NCBI GenBank assembly: GCA_028386065.3
Contig: JAKUCV010003306.1
Span: forward strand, 63,640 to 127,639
DNA length: 64,000 bases
Source of the DNA: Turnera subulata
Taxonomy: Eukaryota > Streptophyta > Magnoliopsida > Malpighiales > Passifloraceae
Direction: 5' to 3'
Numbering within the stretch: position 1 is the stretch's first letter; every line of letters starts with the position of its first letter. Made by a program: the position numbers and the translations under genes. Shown piece by piece: positions 25,522 through 36,513 of this stretch. The notes beneath the pieces were generated by a model. That model worked only from the letters and a program-made list of their open reading frames with translations. It made no database searches and was not told the DNA's origin.

Positions 25522-27385
25522 GGTTCTCTTTTTTTACCCTTACGATTCGGATTGGGCTCCTCTCCGGTTGGGGGTAACAGGAGATATCCTGTTACTTTAT
25601 TTTCAACCGTTAGATTAAATCTAATGGTTTTTAATTATTTTATATTAAAAATATAACTTTTAACACTTCATTTATTTTTTTCCTTTCTTTTAACCGAGAA
25701 CAAAACAAAACAACTCATTTAATTTTTTTTCTTTTTCACACGCATGTTCTTTACTCTCTTGTTTTTTGTCTTCAACCAGTAGAGGAAAACAAAAAATCAC
25801 CATGAATACTAGATTTACAATAAACTTCAAAAACTAGTTGATTCGAAATAGAACTTTCATGGTGATGATTGAACTACTAGTAACATCTTTCTCTTTTCTT
25901 TCATGACTGCTTTACATATAACTCTTAGTTTCCATTCTTTTCTCTGAACTTCTATCTTACTGTAGGTTTTCCAACGTAAGTTGCGACTCCAATGCAAATT
26001 AATAAGGAAATGATGCAATTAACAGAGAGAGTAATATTATTTTTTTTGTATTAATTGGTCCCTAATATACGCAAATATGTGTATATATCCATACGCCATC
26101 CCAAAATCATGGATCTTAATTATCATAAATTTCTATCTTACTGTAGGTTTTCCAACGTTAGTTGCGACTCCAATGCAAATTAATAAGGAAATGATGCAAT
26201 TAACAGAGAGAGTAATATTATTATTTTTTTGTATTAATTGGTCCCTAATATACGCAAATATGTGTATATATCCATACGCCATCCCAAAATCATGGATCTT
26301 AATTATCATAAATTTCGAAATCATTCCATATCTGCATATTTTTCTCGCGTATACATTCATGGAGGATATACATAGGAGTGGAGACAACGAAAAGAAGCAT
26401 ACACACTTTTCTTTAATTTCTCTAAGGATTTCCTTTTGGTTCTGCTCACCATATCTTTGTGATGTGGAAGTAGACCCTGAGCAAGCATCATGGCTGCTGT
26501 GTTGTTAACTTTCATGGTGATTATTCAAAAATTAGTTTTTGAAGTTAATTGCAAATTTAGTATTTATGGTGATTTTTTTTTGTTTCTCCTCACAGGTTGA
26601 AGATAAGAAACAAAAGAGTAAAGAACATGCGTAAAAAGAATTAAATGAGTTGTTTTGTTTATGTCCTCGAATAAAGGAAAGAAACAAAAAAAAGTAAAAT
26701 AAATGAAGTGTTGAAAAATTATCTTTTAAATATAAAATAATTATCTCTCCCCCCTCTCCATCATCTCTCTAGAATACTCTCAACTCTTCCTCCCGCTTGC
26801 GACCTGGTACCTGAGGGGCTACCTACGGGCAGCCTCTCCCACTTCTCTTCCCTTCTTCTTTTTTCTTTCTTTTCTTTGTTTTTGTACTTAGGTCGTTTTG
26901 CTCTAGCTAGCATGATCTTGCAGACGATATACTATCTGATGATGCAGGGTTGCAGCTATGGAGGAAGAAGTCTGAAGCAGATCTGAGGATACTGGTCTTC
27001 CTGTTGCTTGTTCAAGCAACCAGCCATGCAGGTATGCGTTCTTCGTTGACTGGATGGATCGCTGAAGCCGGACACGGCGAGTTTGGGTGCGGGTTGCTGT
27101 TCCACCAGTGGCTCGAGCCGGTAGTGTATTCCTTGGACCTCTACCGCCTTCCCTCCTTTTCAGGCATGTCTCTCTGTCTCGGAGTAATTGTATCTGCGTG
27201 GTGTTTTTGTAATCCTTATGTAATGGTGGTTTCCCCACCTCCTACTTATAATCAATAAAAAACTTTCTCGTTTGGTAAAAAAAAAATAAAATAATTAAGA
27301 ATCATTTGATTTAATCTAATGGTTAAAATTGAAGTAACATGATATCTCCCCCCTTAACCCCAACGGGAGAAGAGCCCAGCCCCCT
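25522..27385. mobile_element. element with ~100-bp inverted ends, possible MULE
   Basis: The left arm (from gggctcctctcc at 25554 to about 25660) is repeated inverted at about 27285-27377. Shared texts are the gttggggt run, gagatatc, tgttact, the attagatta run and taattatttta. Inner arms also pair: aacacttcatttattttt (near 25658) matches aaataaatgaagtgtt near 26700. A possible 9-bp duplication is aaggttcct (25513-25521) and acggttcct (27386-27394), but the left inverted end starts ~32 bp inside it, so the true ends are unsure. Cargo at 26890-27290 looks transcript-derived: a 102-codon frame, then an aataaa and an A-run, like a poly(A) tail. Confidence 0.45.
25951..26313. repeat. 181-bp tandem duplication
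   Basis: The text starting tctatcttactgtaggtttt occurs at 25951 and 26132 and runs nearly identical for ~181 bp each. The 143-codon frame across it repeats a peptide for that reason and is not considered a gene. Confidence 0.9.
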
Positions 27386-27663
27386 ACGGTTCCTACAAAA
27401 TGACAGATATGCTGCCACTAGTCTCACTCTCACCACGAGAGAGAGGTGCATTCCTCCAGTAACCATAGTTGTAACCGTCTAACCACGGTTAACAATCACA
27501 CTCACACCACACCACCCAGCCCTTTTTAAGTACCCTCCAAAAACCGTCTCCCCACTGGCGCTTCTCTCCTCTCTGTTCTCATTTTCTTTTCGTTCAAATT
27601 TTCAAAACAAACCTCTCTTTCTCTCTCTCCCTGTGTCCCCCAATACCCAAACAGCTGGAGCTC

Positions 27664-27933
27664 ATAGCAGAAACCTCTACAACAATGGTGAGCAAACAGA
27701 AACCAAACCTCCACATTCTCCATCCCGCGATCATTTTAAGTTCCATTTCGCTTAAATCTCTCTCTGCCTTTCTTCGTCTAATGTTTGTTGCTTGCGTTAT
27801 AGCAGAAACCTCTACAACAATGGTGAGCAAACAGAAACCAAACCTCCACATTCTCCATCCCGCGATCATTTTAAGTTCCATTTCGCTTAAATCTCTCTCT
27901 GCCTTTCTTCGTCTAATGTTTGTTGCTTGCGTT
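27664..27933 (+). repeat. 135-bp tandem duplication containing ASY1 exon 1
   Basis: Two adjacent copies (27664-27798 and 27799-27933) of the end of the 5' UTR, the ATG and the beginning of intron 1. They appear identical over nearly their whole length. Each copy holds a potential start ATG (27685, 27820) followed directly by a gtgagc donor. Confidence 0.9.
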
Positions 27934-30900
27934 TTCTACTGGTTTCCAGGTTGTCGCTCAGAAACTGAAGGAAACGGAGATCACCGAGCAGGACTCACTC
28001 CTTCTGGTCATACTCTAAACTCACTGCAAAAAAAAACTCTGCGTTTTGTGCATTTTCTGTGGCTACTTGTGGTGATGTTGCTCTGTTTGTTTTTGGTCTT
28101 CTCCAGCTAAATTTATCGTTCTTGTTGTTATGATTTTCTGAAATCAACGCTGCGTTTTGTTTGCCGTTTTGCTTGGGGAAAAAACACTTGCGATACCGAA
28201 TACTTTTCCGCTACCTCTTCTTTCATTTGTTGGTTATACTCGAAAGCATGTACAAGCTCGATCACCCGGTTTTGGATGATTTTCCTTTCTCATTTTTTCA
28301 AATTTCTCGTAATCTAGCCATTGTTAGCTTGTTTATGCTTGTTAGTTTTGAAATCGCAACTTCAATAGGCTTTTGCTTTTTGTATTTAGCTGCATTTTCG
28401 TTTGCTATTCTGATTTTTTGATGTTTTTCTACTGGAGATATTGTTAGATTATCAGATCTGGAGCTTTTGAGTCATCACTTCATCGGTGGTGTTACTGTTT
28501 TCTCGGTGTTTAGCAATAGAATGGATTTCACGTTGCTTGATTGCGTCTTTTGTTTTTGTTTTTGAGTAGACTCGGAACCTGCTTCGTATTGCGATTTTCA
28601 ATATCAGTTACATAAGAGGCCTGTTTCCAGAGAAGTATTTCAATGACAAGTCTGTTCCCGCTTTAGGTAAAACTTCCTTCCCTTGTGTATTTTTTGTTTC
28701 TCATAATGGTTGTGATTTTTTTAAAAAAATCTCTTTGAAATATGTTTTTTATGACGTCAAAAACAGAGAAGAAGATCAAGAAGTTGATGCCTATGGACGC
28801 GGAGTCTCGTAGACTGATTGATTGGATGGAGAAAGGCACGTTGATTTTTGTTTTTGGAGATTATAGAATCTTATTCGTATTTTCGAGGCTTATGCTTCAA
28901 GTTGAATTTCACCGTTTATCTCGTTTCTGTTTTGCAGGTGTCTATGATGCTTTGCAGAAAAAATACCTGAAGACGCTTTTGTTCTGTGTCTGTGAGTCAA
29001 TTGATGGTCCGATGATAGAAGAATACACATGTAAGTGAGATTTCTATATGATTCTGCCATACTCTTGGATGGGTCTGCGAGTCATTGAAGGAATCATTGA
29101 TTCTTTGCTTGAGGAAAAAAGAAAAGACAATGAAGAGAATAAACTAATTATGGATGGGTCGTCACTGTATTTTAAGAATTATTTGTTTCTATATTTCTTA
29201 TTTGGATGCACTGTTGGGATGGTTTCAGTGGTGATATAACTTTCCGATTGCAGTTTCCTTCAGTTATTCTAACTCTGATAGCCAAGAGGTGTCAATGAAT
29301 ATTAATCGAACTGGAAACAAGAAACAAGGAGGGACATTCAAGTGCAACTCTACTGAAGAAATCACTCCCAATCAGATGAGGTTATAGAAATGAGAGTTAA
29401 ACTTGAGTCTGAATATTTCATTTTTGTCTTCAAACTTAAATGAGTGTTTTTTTGGTCGATTAACGTCTTCAGGAGTTCTGCTTGTAAAATGGTTCGGACA
29501 TTGGTTCAGTTGATGAGAACCCTGGACAGGATGCCTGAAGAGGTAATTAAATCCATTCACCTTATAAAATTTGAATACCTTGATTGTGGGATGAAACAAA
29601 CTGCCTGCACCGTGGATGTGTTTACTTATACAGCTGTCCACTTAAACTGACTAAGTTATCTTTTCGTCTGTTTCAGCGCACGATATTGATGAAACTACTC
29701 TACTATGACGATGTGACGGTATGACGTGAAACAACAATTTGTTTATATTGGTCTTCGTAGCTTCACAATTTACCAGTGTGTCTGTGATTTGTTTCTGTAT
29801 TTCTTGGAATTAAGCATTGGTGGTTTACTTTAATTTTTGTTAAGCATTGATCGCTTAATTTATTTTTCTTCCACCTGTAAGTTTTATTGTGCCGGACTAG
29901 TTTGGACTTTGAATGGATGGATTAACGGAAACAAAAAAATTTCAATTGTAGTCTTTGTAATGCATGATGCAACTAAAACTTATACACATCTTTATATCTG
30001 GATACCCTACTTTTTTTTTTAAGGATCCTTATAAACGGTTCTTCCTCTAGAAACATGTTCGCTTTGCTCACTGAATGAATGTATTGAACACTATTTCTAC
30101 TTAATATTGTTTGTTCATGCAGCCAGCAGATTATGAGCCTCCATTCTTCAGGGGCTGCACAGAAGAAGAAACCTATTATTCATGGACCAAACATCCTCTG
30201 AAAATGGAGGTTGGCAATGTCAACAGCAAGCATTTTGTACTAGCTCTGAAGGTTGGAATTGAACATTTTTCTGGCATGCAAAAATTTTTGTGTACGGTTA
30301 AGTTTAATATCAATTCCTTTTCATCTGGTAACTTATGCAGGTAAAGAGTGTGCTTGATCCCTGTGAGGATGAAAATGATGATATGGAGGAGGATGGAGTC
30401 AGCCTAGGAGCAGATTCTGTACAAAAGGGATTATTCTTCTGATTCTGACAGTGAGGTGAAGTTGCAATACTGCTTCAATGTTGTGCTGTAACAGTCCCTT
30501 TAAAGTGCAACTGAGGTTAATTGATATAACCAACCAATTTAAAATGCTTCTACAGGTTAAACAGTCACAAGAAGATGAATTCAGAGTTGTTCCAGTTGGT
30601 AATTACATGATTCTTTGACTATTGCTTCATATACAGTTACCAGTTATTCGATGTTATCTGTGATTCTCAGTCAGCAACTAATTAGTACTTATTCTTGATA
30701 GATAACCAACAACCGGAGGAAGACAATGGCATGGTTGATGAAGGTAATGCACCGATTGGAGAAATACTAGGCAGTCTTTCTTACGTTGGAATTTATGCTT
30801 GGGCATGCAAAAGTGAAAAATTGCCGGAAGAATTTAGGAAGTTAGTTTTTCCAAAAGTTTCATGTCCTGTCGGTTTTCTCTTGGATGCCAGCACAGTTTC

Positions 30901-33084
30901 TCATCCGATTCAACTTGACTGGGCTCTATGATATGAGTTGAATGTTTTGCAGAGAATACCCAGTACCCAGAGGAAGTTGAGCAACAATTTTCTCGGGTGA
31001 AGGACTGGGTCAGCAGTCGTCACCTTGATACTCTTGAATTAACGGATATTCTCTCAAATTTCCCAGACATCTCTGTGGTAAGGGATTTCTCATTTTCTGA
31101 TTTTTCAATTTCCTTTTGTAACTTGATTTTAGACAAGGAAGATATAAGTACATCATTCTGAATCAAGGCTTTGAATATAACATTCATGTGTGTTTATTAT
31201 GCAGGTATTGACTGAAGGTGACTGGACAAATTTCTTGAACAAGAGACGCTATTACTATATTCTTCTAATTTTCACATGTGATGCTGCTTTTTTTTTAATA
31301 CCGTTTTAATTGAATTTCAGAAATTGTGGAAAAGCTGATCAAGGAAGGTGTTTTAACAAAAAGCGGAACCGATTGTTACACCAAGAACAAGCAAAAGGTT
31401 CAATTTTTTGTTATCAGTTCAAATTCAGTCCAAACCCATATGCCATCTAACTTTTAACACTCACACTTATCTCTTTTTACGAGCACCACACTAGGCATGC
31501 GAGTACCAGTTCAATGAGGTGAAAGAGGAGATGGATGGACAATCAATTAGCAAGAAGGTTCCTCAGGGTGATGACCTCATATACATGAAGGTGAGTTTCT
31601 TCTATTTCAGGTTTAGTTGATACTGTGAAGCCTCTGCATTGATTAGGCAAGACGTCCCTAAAGTAGATATTATTGTCGCCAAAGTGCTCGCATTTCATTT
31701 TTTTTTTTTTTTTTGGTATCTGCAAGTACTTTTTCTCGCACATCTTGGAACTAAAGTAGCTACTAAAAGCAAATCTCCTTGCAGGGGACTGTTTGCTTTT
31801 CCGGAGTTCTTCTTTGGCTGATACTATTTCACAATTTTTTGTCGAATCATCCTTCTTAGATCTTTCAGTTTCTAAGAATAGTGCTCTCCATTGTCCCATT
31901 TTGTATTATGACTTTGTCTCCTAACATTTTCAGGCTTTGTATCATGCTCTTCCGATGAAATATGTAACTGTCACAAACCTCCAAAGAAAACTAGATGGGG
32001 AAGCCAGTCAGGGTGCTGTGCGCAAGCTAATCGATAGAATGACCAAAGATGGTTATCTTGAAGCCCAAAGCAACCGTAGGCTAGGTAGGCTGTTTGATGC
32101 CTTCTGATTCAAGAGACAATATTATCTTACTGTGACTTTGTCATCCACTAATTTCACGCTGTTACAGGCAAGCGTGTGATCCATTCCAGCCTAACCGAGA
32201 AAAAGCTGATGGAAGTCAAGAAAGCATTGCATGCTGAGTTTATGGTGATAACTGCTGCTATTGTTTATCTGCTGCTTGTGATTTGATTAGAACATCTTTT
32301 GAAAACTCGTTCCTCTCGACAGGATAGTGATACCAATGAGCCACAAGCCAAGTCCAATCAGCCAGAAGCCCAGAGCAAAGGTATCCAATCAAATTTCTCC
32401 TCAATTTAGGTTTTGTTTTAGTATGCATATTTTTTTCAAATTCTAGCAGTTACTGCTGTATAAATTCGTCAAATTATCAGGGAATGACCAAAGAGATGGC
32501 TCGACATGTGGCGTCCTGCATTCCATCGGATCAGATCTTACGCGCATGACGATCAGATCAGACATTAATCAAAACGGATCTATCAGGAGTGAGCAGACTA
32601 TCTCAAAAAATAGGGACAAAGGAAATACTCCTACAAGCAGAGTAGAGGTTGGTCTAGGCATTGGAGACTCTTTTTTTCCCTTATTTTTTCTTGGTAGGAA
32701 ATCGATATAGTAAGGCTATTTCTCGGATGTCTATCAAAGAGTTCTTCTGTTTTTTGCCATTTTGCAGCCAGTTGCATCAAGAGAAAGTTTTGCCGCAGGA
32801 ATGGAGAATGGTAGAGCAGATGGGAACCCAAACTGCAGTGATGATGCGGACACTATGCTCTGCAGCAAGTCCAGTCAAGACAAGCGATCCAGGAAAGCCA
32901 GCACGGTATGCTTCTAAGTTCAGATTTTTTCACAATTGAATCACATTTGCAGTTAAACTTATGAAATGGCACAAAATACACAGGCATCGCCAAGGTTGCA
33001 TTTCTAATACTCCAGGAATTTCCTTCGCAGGTTAAGGAGCCTATTATCCAGTATATGAAGCGCCAGAAATCTCAAGCTGTTTGA
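27820..33084 (+). CDS. ASY1: ASY1, meiotic HORMA-domain axis protein (22 exons, frameshift in exon 10)
   Basis: Exon 1 is the ATG alone (27820-27822, or 27685-27687 in the duplicate). The others are 27950-28006, 28570-28666, 28767-28835, 28938-29030, 29254-29380, 29473-29542, 29677-29718, 30123-30251, 30341-30455, 30556-30598, 30702-30743, 30953-31077, 31205-31217, 31321-31397, 31495-31590, 31934-32084, 32168-32244, 32323-32380, 32481-32647, 32768-32905 and 33031-33084. The HORMA domain is about residues 15-225 ([51 protein letters not shown]). A winged-helix-like region follows ([32 protein letters not shown]), and the C-terminus [13 protein letters not shown] matches the closure-motif region. 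ASY1 coats meiotic chromosome axes and promotes synapsis and inter-homolog recombination. Sequence and length (~613 codons against 596 aa in Arabidopsis) make the identity firm. Exon 10 has one extra base, probably in the A-run 30423-30426; translation then stops at TGA 30440, leaving 262 aa. Phases elsewhere agree. Intron 4 is GC-AG. Confidence 0.93.
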
Positions 33085-34282
33085 TCTCAAGCTCGATTGG
33101 GTCTCATACTGAAAAGAAAGTTCTGTCATTCCTTTTTCCAGATACCATAGTTACAAGATATATCAACACAAGTTGTTTTATTTTGCTTACCACAAATTGT
33201 TAAAGTGGAAGGTATGATAGGGGCTGAATGCTTTTCCCGGCCTCGTATTTTCTAGGGATGGTTTCGCCCATGGCTTACTTATCGTTGTTCGCTTATTGAT
33301 TGAAAACTGACGCCGAGCAATCCTACCTCTGAAAAATGCTTATGTGGTCATTGATTGAAAACTGGCTTATTTTCCTCCACCAAAAAAAAAGAGAATAATG
33401 CTTTTTTGTTCGTGTTCTTTTCCTCGCTATATTACTAGCCTCTGAAAAATTCTCAACGGTTTCTAGGACTGTTTCTCTTATGTGGTCATAACTTCACATT
33501 TTCTCAACTTATGATCTATTAATTTTAACTTGATATATGGCCAATTTAGTAGGGGTATGGATATGGAATTGGCCAAAATGGAAAACTTCGAGGACCCAAA
33601 AACCGAAAAACCTTTATTTTTTTTGGGTAGAAATTCTTGAGATATAATTACTCATTCCCCCACTAAAAGGTTTTCTCGTAAAGTCATGATCAATGATCAT
33701 TACTAAATTGAATAAACATATGCTTTGCTTAAATAAAAAAGAATAAACATATATATGCTGATTGATTTTTTTTTTGAACAGTGGTCGATTGTATTACCTG
33801 TATGCATCAGGAGAATCCTATCCAATTTACAGCACAACAATTGGATCTAACTGTCAATATATGCTGATTGATTAGTTTAACTATATATCAATCGTTTTCT
33901 TCATATTTAACATTATCAGAAGCATGGAATATATCTTGTTTCTACCCTGATAAGATTCCTTAAATGCCTTTCTCCTTGGACCATAGAATATATCTTCTTT
34001 TCAACATTATTTGGTTTAGAACACCTCCCCAATTGTTTTTTTCTTTTGGTCGAAATTCCCCTCTCCAATTGTTTATTCAGTATGACTGATCTTGTAAAAT
34101 AAAGAAATCAATTTAAACATGAAATTATTCTTCAGGTGAATACCACGAGGTTCTTTTATTTTTTCAAAGAGAAATGTATTATCACAATTCACAAACACGC
34201 TGATCATGAGTAGTACTAGTACCAAATACAATATTCTAACTTTTTGCCTGGAATGGAACGAATCCAGCGCAGATTGCAATGG
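33085..34282. other. 3' UTR and AT-rich spacer
   Basis: The ASY1 3' UTR probably covers the first few hundred bases. No gene or clear element follows before the LINE. Confidence 0.5.
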
Positions 34283-35859
34283 CCTGGAATGATAGTTCGT
34301 GATTGTGAAGGGGAGGATCGTGCTCGAGGTGGGGATTAGCTCTATTATGGGGTGATGAATGCCAGGTTTCTTTGTTGTCTATCAAAGTGGAGGGGATTAG
34401 GCCAGGAACACCATGGCGTTTTATGGGATTCTATGGGTAGCCAAAGATCACTGGAAAATAGAGATTTTGGGATCTACTTCGGATATTACAATCCCAATAT
34501 TCTATACCATGGCTGCGTGGGGGTGATTTTAAAGAAATTCTTTTTCAAGAAGGGAAGCGGGGAGGTACGGCGAGATATATGGCAGCTGTGCAAGAGTTTC
34601 GTGATGTTCTTAGTCAATGCCAATTACATGATTTGGGTTTCAGGGGTTGTTTATTCACTTGGATTCGGGGGGAAGGGATTGATGCTATCGAGGAACGCTT
34701 GGATCGGCTTGGATCGAATTGTGGCAAATGATATCTGGATGCAATGTTTTCCCAATGTCCTTGTTAAGCACTTGCCTCGCCAAAAATCGGACCATAATCC
34801 TTTGAAAGTGATTCTTTATACTCAATTCAGTTCAAATCAGGCATCCCAGCATATATTTCGGTTTGAAGCCATGTGGATGGGGGAGCCGGGTTGTAATGAC
34901 ACCATGAGGCTGCTTGGGCTGGCAATTCTGATTCTGTATCCGTGTTGAATCTCCAACATAATCTTACTCGCTGCAGTGATCAATTGCGTCAATGGAGTAA
35001 GTCTGTTTGTGGTAATGTCACATGACAATTGACCCAAAAAAGACAGGCCCTTGAACGTCTCAATGCGATAGCACCTACGAGCTAGGTTATTCACCAATCT
35101 AAACAGCTGAACCGGGAAATTGAAGATTTGATAAAGCAGGAAGAAGTGATGTGGGTGCAGCGCTCTAGGGTCCTTTGGCTGCAACATGGTGATAAACATA
35201 CAAAGTACTTTTTCCACAAAGCGAATCAACGCAGGAAGACTAATCAGATTTGCCTGATCAAGTTGGAATCGGGACAGGTTTATACACTGCAGAATGACAT
35301 TGCCACTGTTTTTTGTGATTATTATGCCGACCTGTTTTGATCTGATGGTACACTTTATATGCGAGATGTTATTGATTGTATCCCAGTTCGGGTTACTGAT
35401 GCAATGAAAACTCAACGCACACAACCTTATTCTAAGAAGGAGGTTTATCATTCATTGATGCAGATGCATCCATCCAAGGCACAAGGCCCAGATGGTTTTT
35501 CTCCTTTGTTCTTTCAGAAGTATCGGTAGTGGGTGGGGGATGATGTGTCTCGCATGGTCTTGGATGTGCTTAACAAGGGAGTGGATCCTTCACCTTTAAA
35601 TTATACCTTTGTCACTCTCATCCCCTATGTGAAGAATGCTGAATATTGCAGTCAGTTTGGGCCGATCAGTCTATGTAATGTGGTATTCAGGATCCTTACC
35701 AAAACTATCGCTAATCGACTGCGCCTCATTCTACCTGATCTCATTGGTCCGGAGCAGAGTGCTTTCATACCTGATCGCCTAATCACTCATAATGCTCTGA
35801 TAGCTTTTGAGACTGTACATCATATGAAACACCGATGTAAGAGTCAAAAAGGCTATAAG
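34283..35859 (+). pseudogene. LINE (L1-type) segment 1: endonuclease end and RT start
   Basis: A 5'-truncated ORF2 with several frameshifts and stops. Endonuclease text includes WLRGGDFKEILFQEGKRGG (about 34514-34570) and SDHNPLK. The linker has LWLQHGDKHTKYFFHKANQRR (near 35171), and RT begins with KAQGPDGFSPLFFQKYR (near 35480) and GPISLCNVVFRILTKTIANR. Stops occur at 35338, 35527 and elsewhere. The frame breaks at 35859 because a Cassandra element entered after GGC TAT AAG and resumes at 36514. The 5' end is approximate. Confidence 0.8.
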
Positions 35860-36508
35860 TGTGACACCCGGGGTCTATAAGGTCGTGAAGTGTACGCCGG
35901 TATGGGACAATAAAATCGAGAATAGATTAAACCGTTTGTTGGATACTAACTATATCAACAAGGTGCACCTACTTTTTCGGTGCTCATTCCAAAAGAACTC
36001 CAAAGTTAAACGTGCTTGACTTGGGGCAATTCTGGGATGGGTGACCTCCAGGGAAGTTTTTCCTGGAAACATACGAGTGAGGACAAAGCATGTTGGAAAG
36101 GTTCTGTGTTGGTCTGTAGTGACAGTCGACAAGCCGGGACGTTACAGTTGGTAGCGGAGCTCCAGGACTCCCCTAGTGCGATGCGGGATTCAGGGACGAA
36201 CTTAGTGGAAATTGGTGGGCCTGTGACACCCGTGGTCTATGAGGTCGGGAAGTGTACGCCAGTATGGGACTATACAATCGAGAATAGCTTAAATGGTTTG
36301 ATGAGTACTAACTATATCAACAAGGTGCACCTACCTTTTTGGTACTCATTCTAGAAGAACTCCAAAGTTAAATGTGCTTGACTTGGGGCAATTCTGGGAT
36401 GGGTGACCTCCTGGGAAGTTTTCCCCGGAAACGTGCGAGTGAGGACAAAGCATGTTGGAAAGGTCCCGTGTTGGCCTGTAGTGACAGTCGACAAGCCAGG
36501 ACGTTACA
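35860..36508 (+). mobile_element. Cassandra TRIM, copy 1 (649 bp)
   Basis: Two 287-bp LTRs (35860-36146, 36222-36508; TGTGACACCC...GACGTTACA) flank only 75 bp holding the primer site TGGTAGCGGAGC (36149). The target duplication ataag is at 35855-35859 and 36509-36513. Each LTR contains the 5S rRNA-like segment that defines Cassandra: an A-box-like aagttaaacgtgc and a C-box-like gggatgggtgacctcc. There is no coding capacity; mobility must use other elements' enzymes. Confidence 0.92.
36002..36057 (+). promoter_or_regulatory. 5S rRNA-like internal Pol III promoter, LTR 1
   Basis: A-box-like aaagttaaacgtgcttg (36002-36018) and C-box-like gggatgggtgacctcc (from 36034), separated as in plant 5S rRNA genes. 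In LTR 2 the same boxes lie at 36364-36380 and 36396-36419; there the C box equals the usual plant 5S text. Confidence 0.8.
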
Positions 36509-36513
36509 ATAAG

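Noticed and set aside
26077..26508. 143-codon frame with repeated peptide
   Set aside because: It spans a 181-bp tandem duplication in AT-rich DNA and has no recognisable domain.
27685..28110. 141-codon frame that could be taken as a separate small gene
   Set aside because: It is the ASY1 first exon duplication read through introns; protein similarity and splice sites explain it better.
30695..30931. Separate 78-codon frame inside ASY1
   Set aside because: It is exon 12 read into the following intron.
36002..36057. Possible 5S rRNA gene
   Set aside because: Only the promoter half of 5S is present, repeated in both LTRs of a Cassandra element.
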